From assembly GCA_018712785.1 (NCBI GenBank), contig DVGK01000008.1, positions 1 through 35,739 of the forward strand: a stretch of DNA of 35,739 nucleotides, given 5' to 3'. A program made the position numbers and the translations under genes. Positions 24,752-33,145 of the stretch are shown one piece after another (within the stretch, counting starts at the first letter, position 1; the number at the start of each line of letters is the position of its first letter). The stretch is from Candidatus Choladousia intestinavium (lineage in GTDB: Bacteria > Bacillota > Clostridia > Lachnospirales > Lachnospiraceae). The notes under the pieces are model-generated. The model had not been told where the DNA came from and made no database searches. It worked only from the letters and a program-made list of their open reading frames with translations.

Positions 24752-25424
24752 GTCTCTCTCCTCCAGCCTCAATCATATTGCGGATTCTCTGCATCTCATC
24801 ATCCAGCGTAGAGATCGTCTCCGCGCACTGGCGCAGCTTCTCCACGATTTTTTCCTCATCCTCCACATTCTTTTTATAACGCAGCTTATGATCCACGCTG
24901 GCCCAGAAGTCCATAGCAATGGTACGGAACTGTACTTCGATCTTTACAGGCGTTTTTCCTTTCTCCAGAAAAACCGGAACCTCAAGAATCAGATGAAGAC
25001 TCCTATAGCCGTTGGGCTTTGGATTTTTAATGTAATCCTTGGTGCGGATCAAGCGGATATCGTCCTGCTGCAGCAGCAGATCTGCCAGGCGGTAAATATC
25101 CTCCTGAAAAGCGCAGATCACTCTCACTCCCGCTACATCATAGAGATTCTCTTCCACGAGTTCTTCCACGTTTCCGTCTGCCAAAGAAAATCCTCTCCTG
25201 CGGAGCTTTTCGATAATGCTCCTGGGGGACTTCAGCCTTGTCTTGATGGACTCAAAAGGATTTCTGTCATACTGGAGAGAAAATTCTGAATTCAGCACAT
25301 TCAGCTTTGTCTCCACCTCCATGATGGCACAGCGGTATTTATTCATAATTTCCATAAATCTCCGCCCGGATTCCAGAACCCTTATGTATTGATACTCTTC
25401 CAGTGTCTCTTCGACTTTTTCCAT
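24738..25424 (-). CDS. Small alarmone synthetase (RelQ/YjbM-like (p)ppGpp synthetase)
   Basis: A 228-residue cytoplasmic enzyme that transfers pyrophosphate from ATP to GDP or GTP to make (p)ppGpp. The RelA/SpoT synthetase motifs are present: YDVAGVRVICAF, then DYIKNPKPNGYRSLHLILEVPV and EVQFRTIAMDFWASVDHKLRYK. There is no hydrolase, TGS or ACT domain, as expected for small alarmone synthetases. The helical C-terminal tail would mediate tetramer formation. Start ATG 25424 follows AAGGAGAGG; the 17-codon longer reading includes the leader hairpin. It is the first gene of an operon with an ABC exporter and has a good, dyad-flanked promoter. Confidence 0.92.
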   Translation of the reverse strand: MEKVEETLEEYQYIRVLESGRRFMEIMNKYRCAIMEVETKLNVLNSEFSLQYDRNPFESIKTRLKSPRSIIEKLRRRGFSLADGNVEELVEENLYDVAGVRVICAFQEDIYRLADLLLQQDDIRLIRTKDYIKNPKPNGYRSLHLILEVPVFLEKGKTPVKIEVQFRTIAMDFWASVDHKLRYKKNVEDEEKIVEKLRQCAETISTLDDEMQRIRNMIEAGGERHVKD

Positions 25425-25446
25425 TGCCCTCTCCTTCCGGACCGGA

Positions 25447-25468
25447 AAAGCAAAGCTTCCTTTGCTTT
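25447..25468 (-). promoter_or_regulatory. Leader hairpin before the alarmone synthetase
   Basis: Perfect stem AAAGCAAAG/CTTTGCTTT with a 4-nt loop, located between the transcription start and the ribosome site, followed by TTTTCC. It could be an attenuator, or the weak terminator of the adhesin gene. Confidence 0.5.
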
Positions 25469-25485
25469 CCTGCATCCCTTGTACG

Positions 25486-25529
25486 CTGACGCTAAGATAT
25501 CATTTTGATTTTTGTTTGTCAAGCGTCAG
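25486..25529 (-). promoter_or_regulatory. Promoter of the alarmone synthetase operon with flanking dyad
   Basis: Minus strand TTGACA (25517-25522) and TATCTT (25494-25499), 17-base spacer. Two perfect inverted eight-base arms, CTGACGCT (25486-25493) and AGCGTCAG (25522-25529), border the promoter on both sides, one touching each hexamer. The upstream arm also contains the stop codon of the adhesin gene. This could be a repressor operator. Confidence 0.65.
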
Positions 25530-28500
25530 TGTCCCCGCCTTCCGGCTCTCCCTCCGGCGAAGAGCAGCAGGCCTCCTAAAGCGGCCCCGGCACCTGCCAG
25601 GCCCATCCAGAATTCTATTCCGGTTCGGTCCCCGGTTCTGGGGGTATCTCCCTGAGGAATGGGTGTGCGGCGGTTTTTTATCTCCTCCGCTCTCTGAATC
25701 TCCTTCGTCTTTCCGTCCTCGTACTGGAATGTGATTTCCCGTATCTTTTCCTCCTTTTCGTACCCCTCAGGAGCCTGAATTTCCTCCAGAAAGTATGTGA
25801 TCTCTTCCTGAAAAACCCCTTCTTTATAGAGGGCTGTTTCCAGGAGGCTGCTTTCTGCTCTTCCGTCCTGATCGGTCTCAAGCTTTTCCAGCACTTCCCC
25901 CTCTTCACTCCGCAGTTCAAACACAGCCCCCTTCAGCCCTTCGCCGGTCTCCTGATCTGTCTTTTCCAGAATCAGCCGTCCCATAGGATGATGATCCTGC
26001 ATGACAACCTTCTGTATCTCCCCTGTATCTTCTACGGTGAACTTTACCTCTTCCGCCGTAAGATAACCGTAGGGCGCCAGCTCTTCCCGCAGGGTATAAG
26101 TACCCGTCGGCAGTCTGCGGATCTGATGAGGCTCCTTTTCAGAGATCCAGCTTTCTACTATTTTTCCGTTTTCATCCACAATGCTCAGTTTTGCCCCTGG
26201 AATCTCACTGCCGTCTGTAATATCCTGCTTGCTGATTTCCACCTTCGTAATATCATCCTGCATGGATATCTTTTGTATTTCTTCGGTATTTTCCAAGGTA
26301 AACTCTATTGTCTCTGCCGTAACGTATCCGGGCGCCGGGAGCGTCTCGGTCAGAAAATACTTCTTTCCGTTCTCCAGTCCCCGAATTCTGTGGGGTTCTT
26401 TTTCGGAGATCCACTGATCTATCACATTTCCTTCTGAATCCCTTACCTCCAGAGATGCCCCTTCAATCTCCTCCCCGTTAGTAAGATCTGTCTTTGTAAT
26501 CTGCAGATCCGTTCTGCGGTTTTTAAAAACCCCTGTAAATTCCAGAATCTCTGCCGTTCCGTCCCGGTACCTTACATCCGCTTCCAGGCTCTCACGGCTG
26601 CTTACGTAGCCGGGAGCCGCCTGTTCTTCCCGGATCACGTATTTTCCATGGGGAAGGTCTGCCTCAAAAATTCCCTGCCCTTCCTGATCGGTCGTACAGC
26701 GGGCCGCTTCCTCTCCTTCGTCAAAAAGAAGCATGCCGTCCGGACCCAGAATATCCTCCGCCGCATAAAGGGAAAATACGGCGCCCTCTATAGGCGTTCC
26801 GTCCTCTGAATCCTTTTTCTGCACCCGGATCTCTATCTTCTGCCGCAGATTTTTCCAGTCTTTCTCCCAGCGTATCACCGGCGTCTCCTGATCCTTCCAC
26901 AGAAGTTCCGCCACCGTCTCTTCCTTTGGTTCCTGAAAAGTTTCCGGCAGCTTTCTCTCCCGTATCTCATAGATACCCAAGGGCAGATCTTTTACCGAAG
27001 CCTCCCCTTTCTCATCTGTGACAGCCGAGGCCGCCAGCGCCCCTTTTTCAAACAGGATTTCTCTTTCTCCATCCGCATCGGTTCTGCCGTCCGCATAGAG
27101 AATATCCTCCGCCGCGTAAAGGTCAAAGACCACCCCTGCCAGAGAAGTTTCTTTATAGACCAGTCCTTCTTCTGTCTTCTCCGGAATCTCCCCAGTCTTC
27201 CGGATCTGTATCTCGCCTTTTACCGGCTGGTTCTCATACTCCTGGACAATGACCACATCCCCGGTGAGGGAATCCGTCTCATAAGCGCACCCCGAGGAGA
27301 TCTCAAACTCCAGTGGCTCCTCGTTTCTTATGTAGCCCTCCGGCGCCTCTGTCTCAATCAGACTATATTTTCCCGGAAGAAGATTTTCCGGAAGAATCAG
27401 GTATCCTTCCTCATTGGTCTCAAAGACCTCCAGCGTCTCCCTTTTCGGATAAGTAACCGTCTGCTTCACGTATTCCCCGGTGTCCTGATTCAGAATCTGA
27501 AACTTGGCTCCCGGAACTTTCAGGATTTCGCCCGTCTCCTGATCCCGCTTCACCACCTTCAGCTTCGCCTGAAAATGCTCATCCAGAAGAACCCGCCAGG
27601 GCTGCGGCTGATCGGGGCTGTGTTCAGAGACAGTGACCAGAAAATCCCTGACAGGTTTGTATTCCTCTGGCACTGTAGTCTCCCGCACCAGATATTTCCC
27701 GTAGGGAAGGGGAATCGTCTGAAGATATCCTGTCTCATCTGTAAACAGCTCTGTCTCGCCGGATTCACCGATTACCACCGGCGCTGCCTCATCCAGAAGA
27801 TATTCTCCCTCTTCGTCCATCTTAAGCTCTGAGAGAAGGTACACCGTAAACCCCGCCCCTTTCAGAAGCGGAGCGTCATCCGCTCCCTCCTGGGAAATTT
27901 TAATCAGCTGGAAGGGCTGCTTTTTCACCTGTTCCCCTATGGTCACGCTCTTTTCAATCGTCAACGTCTGATCATTCTCCCAGAGACAAGCCACATCGTA
28001 TTCCTTCTCATCCAGTACGTATCCCTCCGGCGCTTTCAGTTCTTTCAGAAAGTATTTGCCCGGATACAGTCCGTCCGCCGCGGCCCTTCCGCTTTCGTCG
28101 GAAGTCAGCACCGCCGCCTGCTCCCCTGCCTTATGAAGAACTCCGGTCTTGCCGTCCGGATGCACAATGTCCTCCCGGGCAAAGAGTCCGTAAACGGCTC
28201 CCGTCAGAGAAGCGTCGCCCTGGGGAACCGCCTCTCCCGTCTCCAGATCCACCTTTTGGAGGTTCACTTTGGCCCGGCAGTTCTGATTTGTACATTCATA
28301 AGAAAATTCCTGTACAGCTATACCTCCTGTTCCCCGAAAATCCAGCGAAAACCGGGCCTCCGGATTTCTCACATAGCCGTTTGGCGCCTGTATCTCGGCA
28401 GCATAGTAAGAATAGCCCCAGGGAATTTCCTCTTCAAAGCTGAGAAATCCGTCCTGTCCTGTAAGCCCCGAAGCAATCAGCGTATTCGCCCCGGCAATCA

Positions 28501-30964
28501 CCTGTCCTGAAGCATTTTTTATTTCTCCAGCTGTGTACAGCCCGAATCTGGCTCCGGCCAGCGGATTCTTCGTCTCCGAATCCGCTTTGTAAATCTTTAT
28601 TCTGGCCTTTGTTCTGGTGTTTTTTACGGTAACCGTATGGTAGCTTACCTCCTCCGTCTGCCCGGGAGCCTTTAATTCCACCCGGTACCTCTCCTGGCTT
28701 TTCGCCGTCCCCTCCGGAGCCTGTTTTTCCTCCAGGGAATAAACGCCGAAGGGAAGTCCGTTTACCGTCACGCTGCCATCCGCCCCTGCGCGCAGATTTT
28801 CCCGGACGATGTCTCCCGCGGAGTAAACCTTCTGTCCTGCCCCATTGAGAATCGTCTCTTCAGCATACAGGGTGAAGACGGCTCCTGTGATTTTCCGGTT
28901 TTCATACAGAAATTTCACTCCCTCTCCATCCGAAGCCGCTCCAGTCAGAACCTCCCCTTCTTTCCAGATCGTAAGAGATGCCGTCTGAAGCTTATCCTCC
29001 GCCTGGATAACCGTTTCCTCCTGAATACTCTGCACTTTGTATACCTGTGTGTTCAGCACATGCGCGGATGGAGCTGTGATTTCTTTCACATAATAACTCT
29101 CCTGTTCAGCCTGAAGGTTTAAAAGCTGCGTCCGGCCATTCTCATCCGTGGCTGGAAATGTATACAGCAGATTCTTACAGCCTTCATCCCCGTACAGCCC
29201 ATAAACCGCTCCCTTCAGAGCCGCTCCGGTTCCCGCCTCCGTCTTCTGAATTCTCACACTGAAAAAAAGCTCAGCGGCGGTTGCTGTAACCTTCCTTGTT
29301 TCTTCCAGCTCTGTAAAATCCATAGACAGGTATGTCACCGCCTGGCGCTTTACACTGCTGTCGGCCGGCTCATACCACCAGCCTCCATATTCTTCCGCCA
29401 CAACCGTCACCGATGCGGTCACCGTAATCTGATCCCTGGCTATACTCTGGTAAGCCGCCTGCGTCGCCTGAAAATAAAAGGGGGACAGAGGGTTCTCCGG
29501 TTCCTCGACAACGATGGTCACTCCCTGGGGAGTTCCTTTTTCCAGACTTCTGGTTACATCCAGGATTCTGTCCGGTTCATTACTTTTGCAGGTGTAGCTG
29601 GAAGCTGTACGGTAGGTACCGTTTCCCTGCCTGATCCAGGTGTCCTGCTTGGACGGCGTAATCTCATACGTTACCTCCTTGGTCTGGTTCGTCACGCTGC
29701 TGGCAATTGTCGTATCTGCGTAGGCGTCCTCTACCATCTTATACACAAGGTTATAGACTTCTCTGTCTTTTGACTGATCCAGGTAATCCTCAATGGAGCT
29801 TTCTCTGCCCTGTTCATGGTTTATGATATGAATGGCCATCTGCGTGATATAGTAATCCTTTTTCCAGCTTCCGGCCGAATATTTGGAATTGTACGCAGTG
29901 CTTCCCCGGTACCGGCAGCCGCTGTATAAGCAGTATGTAATTTCCTTGGAAAGAGATCCCTCCCCGTCATACGTATATTTTTCATCCTCCGGCGCCTCCC
30001 TGGTATTATAAAGGCAGTAAGCGGCCACCGTCTTCCCGCCTACGGACATTCCGTGATCCGTTACATACTTAAAATAGCAGGGAAAGCCCAGGTAAGAGAG
30101 AATCTCTGAACTGTCCCTGGACACGGTGGGATACCTGGCCGTAAATAGAGAAATGCCGCCCACCTTCCGTATAGGTCCATCTCTCCACTGTTCATCCAGA
30201 AGGAAGGACAGGTCTTCTTCTGTCTCCGATTCTGTTCCGGAGTCTGACTCTGTCTGGGATTCTGGCTCCGTCCCTGATTCTGACCCTGTTCCGGAGTCTG
30301 ACTCTGTCTCTGATTCTGACTCCGTCCCTGATTCCGACCCTGTCCAGGCGCCTGTTCCTGGCTCCAAGTCCTGTTCCGCCCCTCTCTCCGACTCTGTTTC
30401 CGGCTCAACGGCACCTGAGGTCTCTTTTTTTGTCTCGGTTTTCCCGGACGCCGCTGTCTCTGATAGGGCTGTGTTCCCCTCTGATTGCCGGTTCCCAAAA
30501 GAAATGGCAGCTGTCTGCGCTTCCGTACCGGAGGTCTCTTTCTTGGAAGCGCCGGCTTCTGTGCCCGTCTCCGTCGCCGCTGTTTTATCCTCCGACATTT
30601 TTTCTGATTCCTGTATGTCTTTGCCGTCCTCTTCTGAAACCTCTGTCGACTCCTGAAGCGTCTCCTCCGGCATTTCCTCCTTCACTGTTTCTCTCTGAAA
30701 AGCCTCTGTCTGCGCCGCAGGCTTCTCTGTGTCTTTGGCAGGTTCACTTTCTGTCTCCCGGAGATCTTCAGAACCTCCTCCTGCCTTTTCCCCGGAATCC
30801 AGTCCCGTCTCTTCCAGAACTTCTTCCGCTTCTGCCCGTCCCCCTTCCCCGGACCAGGTTTCCTGTTCCGCAAATAAAGCAGGAAAGATCATTCCGGCAA
30901 GCAGCAGTACCGCCAGAATCATCCGCAGCTTTCCCGCACTCCTTTTTTTCTTTTTCTGTTCCAT
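25526..30964 (-). CDS. Giant sortase-anchored adhesin with thioester and SpaA domains
   Basis: A 1812-residue surface protein. It has a signal peptide (basic start, hydrophobic 13-31); an acidic Ser/Glu/Thr-rich stalk (about 35-255); a TQXA thioester domain (about 275-415) with Cys317 in AAYCLYN and Gln375 in TQMAIHI, the pair expected to form an internal thioester; a beta-rich segment (about 425-565); then about eleven SpaA/Cna-B-type domains, most starting K-x-D-x-E/T-x-G-x-x-x-x-G-A-x-F and ending in E-x-x-A-P-x-G-Y. The C-terminus has TPRTG (1774-1778), a hydrophobic helix and a basic tail. Known thioester adhesins attach covalently to host ligands. Promoter at 31163-31191; the leader is about 190 bases. 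No pilus operon surrounds it. Confidence 0.92.
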   Translation of the reverse strand: MEQKKKKRSAGKLRMILAVLLLAGMIFPALFAEQETWSGEGGRAEAEEVLEETGLDSGEKAGGGSEDLRETESEPAKDTEKPAAQTEAFQRETVKEEMPEETLQESTEVSEEDGKDIQESEKMSEDKTAATETGTEAGASKKETSGTEAQTAAISFGNRQSEGNTALSETAASGKTETKKETSGAVEPETESERGAEQDLEPGTGAWTGSESGTESESETESDSGTGSESGTEPESQTESDSGTESETEEDLSFLLDEQWRDGPIRKVGGISLFTARYPTVSRDSSEILSYLGFPCYFKYVTDHGMSVGGKTVAAYCLYNTREAPEDEKYTYDGEGSLSKEITYCLYSGCRYRGSTAYNSKYSAGSWKKDYYITQMAIHIINHEQGRESSIEDYLDQSKDREVYNLVYKMVEDAYADTTIASSVTNQTKEVTYEITPSKQDTWIRQGNGTYRTASSYTCKSNEPDRILDVTRSLEKGTPQGVTIVVEEPENPLSPFYFQATQAAYQSIARDQITVTASVTVVAEEYGGWWYEPADSSVKRQAVTYLSMDFTELEETRKVTATAAELFFSVRIQKTEAGTGAALKGAVYGLYGDEGCKNLLYTFPATDENGRTQLLNLQAEQESYYVKEITAPSAHVLNTQVYKVQSIQEETVIQAEDKLQTASLTIWKEGEVLTGAASDGEGVKFLYENRKITGAVFTLYAEETILNGAGQKVYSAGDIVRENLRAGADGSVTVNGLPFGVYSLEEKQAPEGTAKSQERYRVELKAPGQTEEVSYHTVTVKNTRTKARIKIYKADSETKNPLAGARFGLYTAGEIKNASGQVIAGANTLIASGLTGQDGFLSFEEEIPWGYSYYAAEIQAPNGYVRNPEARFSLDFRGTGGIAVQEFSYECTNQNCRAKVNLQKVDLETGEAVPQGDASLTGAVYGLFAREDIVHPDGKTGVLHKAGEQAAVLTSDESGRAAADGLYPGKYFLKELKAPEGYVLDEKEYDVACLWENDQTLTIEKSVTIGEQVKKQPFQLIKISQEGADDAPLLKGAGFTVYLLSELKMDEEGEYLLDEAAPVVIGESGETELFTDETGYLQTIPLPYGKYLVRETTVPEEYKPVRDFLVTVSEHSPDQPQPWRVLLDEHFQAKLKVVKRDQETGEILKVPGAKFQILNQDTGEYVKQTVTYPKRETLEVFETNEEGYLILPENLLPGKYSLIETEAPEGYIRNEEPLEFEISSGCAYETDSLTGDVVIVQEYENQPVKGEIQIRKTGEIPEKTEEGLVYKETSLAGVVFDLYAAEDILYADGRTDADGEREILFEKGALAASAVTDEKGEASVKDLPLGIYEIRERKLPETFQEPKEETVAELLWKDQETPVIRWEKDWKNLRQKIEIRVQKKDSEDGTPIEGAVFSLYAAEDILGPDGMLLFDEGEEAARCTTDQEGQGIFEADLPHGKYVIREEQAAPGYVSSRESLEADVRYRDGTAEILEFTGVFKNRRTDLQITKTDLTNGEEIEGASLEVRDSEGNVIDQWISEKEPHRIRGLENGKKYFLTETLPAPGYVTAETIEFTLENTEEIQKISMQDDITKVEISKQDITDGSEIPGAKLSIVDENGKIVESWISEKEPHQIRRLPTGTYTLREELAPYGYLTAEEVKFTVEDTGEIQKVVMQDHHPMGRLILEKTDQETGEGLKGAVFELRSEEGEVLEKLETDQDGRAESSLLETALYKEGVFQEEITYFLEEIQAPEGYEKEEKIREITFQYEDGKTKEIQRAEEIKNRRTPIPQGDTPRTGDRTGIEFWMGLAGAGAALGGLLLFAGGRAGRRGH
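26120..26520 (-). repeat. Two closely related SpaA repeats in the adhesin
   Basis: SpaA-type domains 9 and 10 are shorter than the others and share the block WISEKEPHxIRxL and the run T-A-E-x-x-x-F-T-x-E. They look like a recent tandem duplication. Confidence 0.6.
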
Positions 30965-31126
30965 AAACTTTCAGACTCCTCCTTCCCGCAGCATCCCGGA
31001 AGCGCAGAACCCGGTCCGGCAGTTTGGAAAACTAAGTTGGACAAAATAATACACTGCGTTTTCTTTCCGGTGCTGCTTCTGTCAAAATACGGTTTTCAGT
31101 TTCTAAATTCAGCAATAAGGGAATTT

Positions 31127-31142
31127 TGCGGCGACCGCCGCA
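31127..31142 (-). promoter_or_regulatory. GC-rich hairpin in the adhesin leader
   Basis: TGCGGCG/CGCCGCA with only two bases between, about 20 bases downstream of the -10. It may protect the 5' end or form part of a regulatory leader. Confidence 0.45.
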
Positions 31143-31152
31143 GAACTTTAAA

Positions 31153-31191
31153 AGACAGGTTTATCATAGCATACCTGTCTTAGATTATCAA
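31153..31191 (-). promoter_or_regulatory. Adhesin promoter with palindromic operator
   Basis: Minus strand TTGATA (31186-31191) and TATGAT (31163-31168), 17-base spacer. A perfect inverted repeat AGACAGGT (31153-31160) and ACCTGTCT (31173-31180) encloses the -10. This placement is typical of a repressor operator. Confidence 0.7.
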
Positions 31192-31228
31192 TAGATATTT
31201 TGTGCTGTTGTATAAATATTATGAGATA

Positions 31229-32401
31229 TCATTTCGTAATCTCTGACCTTCTGCGGCTTCCGTTTTCAAATGTCCGCACCATTCTGACAATCTGTTCCCC
31301 GGTCCGTCTCAGATTCTCTTTCGCTCGCTCCGGCTCCATCGCTTCTTTCAGCGTTAATGGCTCCCTGAGGACGGAAAACAGAGCGTCCATCTCCGGCTCC
31401 ATGGCCGTCTCTGCCTCTTTTGTGACACTCCCTCCGATTCCAATGACGGGTACACGGTATTTTCGCGCAATCCGGGCAATTCCCATGGGGCCTTTCCCCA
31501 TAGAGGTCTGTCCATCGATTCGTCCCTCTCCGGTAATTACCAGGTCTGCCCCGGCAATTTCCTTTTCAATCCCAAGAGTCCGCATGACAAGCTCTGCCCC
31601 CGGAAGCAGCTCCGCTCCCAGAAAAGCCATAAGAGATAACCCGAGCCCGCCGGCCGCTCCCGCTCCCGGCCTGCAGCTGAAGTCCTCCCCAACCGCTTCT
31701 TCCGTACATCTGGCGAAATTTTTGTGACAGTCATCCATAAAAGACAGCTGATCGGAAGGAATACCTTTCTGCGGGCCGTACACATAGGTAGCGCCCTGGG
31801 AGCCGCACAGAACATTGGTCACGTCACAGGCCACCTGAAACCGGCATTCTCTCAGCTGAGGAATCAAGCCGGAGCAGTCTATTTTCCTTACCCGGCCAGT
31901 GTCTTCTCCGGTAATTCCTGCCTCTTTTCCACCGGCATCCAGGAACTTAATCCCCAGCGCCGTCATCATCCCAAGCCCGCAGTCATTGGTGGCGCTCCCT
32001 CCGATTCCAAGAAGAAATTGTCTGGCCCCCCGTTCAAGGGCATCCCGTATCATTTCTCCTACCCCGTATGTAGTGGTATAGAGAGCGTTTCTTTCCCCTT
32101 CCGGAAGCAGGGTGAGCCCCGCCGCTGCCGCCATCTCCATGACCGCCAATCTGTTTTCCGGAAACCATCCGTAGGAAATCTCCCGCCTCTCTTTTTGCGG
32201 TCCTGAGACTTCCGTGCGAATCCATACGCCTCCCATACCTTCTACTAGAGCTTCCGCAGTCCCCTCTCCTCCGTCCGCCAGAGGTTTTACTACTACATCC
32301 GCATCCGGCGCGGCCTTTATGCTCCCATCCCGAAATGCTTCTCCCGCCTCCATGGAGGTAAGACTTCCTTTGAATGAATCGATGCTGATTACGATTTTCA
32401 T
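31229..32401 (-). CDS. Glycerate kinase (GlxK/GarK family)
   Basis: A 390-residue enzyme that phosphorylates glycerate (2-phosphoglycerate product in most of this family), feeding it into glycolysis. The start MKIVISIDSFKGSLTSMEAG and the blocks KPLADGGEGT, GIGGSATNDCGLGM and VITGEGRIDGQTSMGKGP are family signatures. AGGAGG lies six bases before ATG. No other glycerate or glucarate pathway genes flank it. It lies between the BlaI-type regulator terminator and the adhesin promoter and has no clear promoter of its own in the 48-base gap, so read-through from the blaI transcript is possible. Confidence 0.93.
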   Translation of the reverse strand: MKIVISIDSFKGSLTSMEAGEAFRDGSIKAAPDADVVVKPLADGGEGTAEALVEGMGGVWIRTEVSGPQKERREISYGWFPENRLAVMEMAAAAGLTLLPEGERNALYTTTYGVGEMIRDALERGARQFLLGIGGSATNDCGLGMMTALGIKFLDAGGKEAGITGEDTGRVRKIDCSGLIPQLRECRFQVACDVTNVLCGSQGATYVYGPQKGIPSDQLSFMDDCHKNFARCTEEAVGEDFSCRPGAGAAGGLGLSLMAFLGAELLPGAELVMRTLGIEKEIAGADLVITGEGRIDGQTSMGKGPMGIARIARKYRVPVIGIGGSVTKEAETAMEPEMDALFSVLREPLTLKEAMEPERAKENLRRTGEQIVRMVRTFENGSRRRSEITK

Positions 32402-32448
32402 TTTTTCCTCCTGTAAACGAAATCCAGAAATCTGTCTTCTACTGTTTT

Positions 32449-32484
32449 GAAAAAAGCCCCGCCGTCTCCTTAACGGCAGGGCTG
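32449..32484 (-). terminator. Terminator of the blaI-type gene
   Basis: AGCCCCGCCGT/ACGGCAGGGCT (one mismatch, 32455-32483) followed on the minus strand by TTTTTT, 31 bases after the stop. Confidence 0.85.
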
Positions 32485-32514
32485 TCGATCACACAAAGCC
32501 TGGTTTATACACCA

Positions 32515-32904
32515 TTACTTCAGTTCTTCTTTTTTCTTTCTTACAACTTCCTCTACCTTCTCGATCAGCTGAACGTCATCGATCTGATCAATCAGAGAAG
32601 AAACCAAAACTGGAATGGATTCCGGGCTGAAATTCTTCTGGCTTGTTAACTGGAGAATCGCGTAGTCTGCTGCGCTCAGGGTCGCAACAAAAGAACGGGC
32701 ATAATTCTTCTCAGTCCGTACAAAATCTGCAATCCTAATCATTTGTTTTTCCAGTAAAGAATTGATGAGCAGATGAATATAGCTCTTTTTCCACGTCCTG
32801 TCGGGCGACAGAGAAACGATCTCGGAGGCAGTCAAAGGCCTATCTGTCGTCCAAAGCAAGTCCATAATTTCCTTTTCACTGTTAGTAAGAGAATTTTGCT
32901 TCAA
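32515..32904 (-). CDS. BlaI/MecI/CopY-family repressor, orphan
   Basis: A 129-residue winged-helix repressor. The N-terminal domain follows the family pattern: LTNSEKEIMDLLW, TASEIVSL, WKKSYIHLLINSLLEKQMI, then the wing and YARSF. The C-terminal part is the helical dimer region. In Staphylococcus, BlaI is cleaved after signalling by the membrane receptor BlaR1; no BlaR1-type sensor or beta-lactamase is in the window. The start is TTG (32904), with AAAAGGAG at suitable distance. A near-perfect 16-base palindrome overlaps its promoter, so it probably represses itself. Regulated genes are unknown; the glycerate kinase and adhesin next to it are candidates. Confidence 0.85.
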   Translation of the reverse strand: MKQNSLTNSEKEIMDLLWTTDRPLTASEIVSLSPDRTWKKSYIHLLINSLLEKQMIRIADFVRTEKNYARSFVATLSAADYAILQLTSQKNFSPESIPVLVSSLIDQIDDVQLIEKVEEVVRKKKEELK

Positions 32905-32947
32905 TTTTTCGCACTCCTTTTCGCTTCATACTTTGTAGTTTAAATAT

Positions 32948-32976
32948 ATAATAGTTTAGACAGAACGTTTTGTCAA
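32948..32976 (-). promoter_or_regulatory. Promoter and likely operator of the blaI-type gene
   Basis: Minus strand TTGACA (32971-32976) and TATTAT (32948-32953), 17-base spacer. On the plus strand GACAGAACGTTTTGTC (32959-32974) is a palindrome with one mismatched pair and covers the spacer and part of the -35. BlaI-family operators are built from similar ACA/TGT half-sites. Confidence 0.75.
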
Positions 32977-33027
32977 CGATAATCCTTATATTTATTATGA
33001 AAAATGTAGCAATTCTCTCCTGGTTTC

Positions 33028-33064
33028 AGCAAAAGCATTCCACACATTGTCCAATGCTTTTGCT
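33028..33064. repeat. Perfect 12-base inverted repeat
   Basis: AGCAAAAGCATT and AATGCTTTTGCT are separated by 13 bases, between the blaI promoter and the rpsR terminator. No T run follows on either strand in the usual place, so it is not a standard terminator. Possibly an operator or a second hairpin behind the ribosomal operon. Confidence 0.55.
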
Positions 33065-33084
33065 GTGTTTTACTAAGAATACTC

Positions 33085-33125
33085 AAAAAAGGCTGTATGA
33101 ATCCCTCTTCGGAATTCATACAGCT
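33085..33125 (-). terminator. Terminator of the rpsF-ssb-rpsR operon
   Basis: Long perfect stem GCTGTATGAAT/ATTCATACAGC (33092-33124) followed on the minus strand by TTTTTT, about 20 bases after rpsR. Confidence 0.92.
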
Positions 33126-33145
33126 TCTGTTTTTCTGCCAGATGA

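Noticed and set aside
30220-30350. Short repeated units that look CRISPR-like
   Set aside because: They are coding repeats for the Ser/Glu/Thr-rich stalk of the adhesin (SESGTE/SESETE type), without constant repeats and unique spacers.
30965-31160. c-di-GMP riboswitch in the adhesin leader
   Set aside because: C. difficile adhesins are controlled in this way, but neither the class I core nor the class II pseudoknot consensus can be found in this leader.
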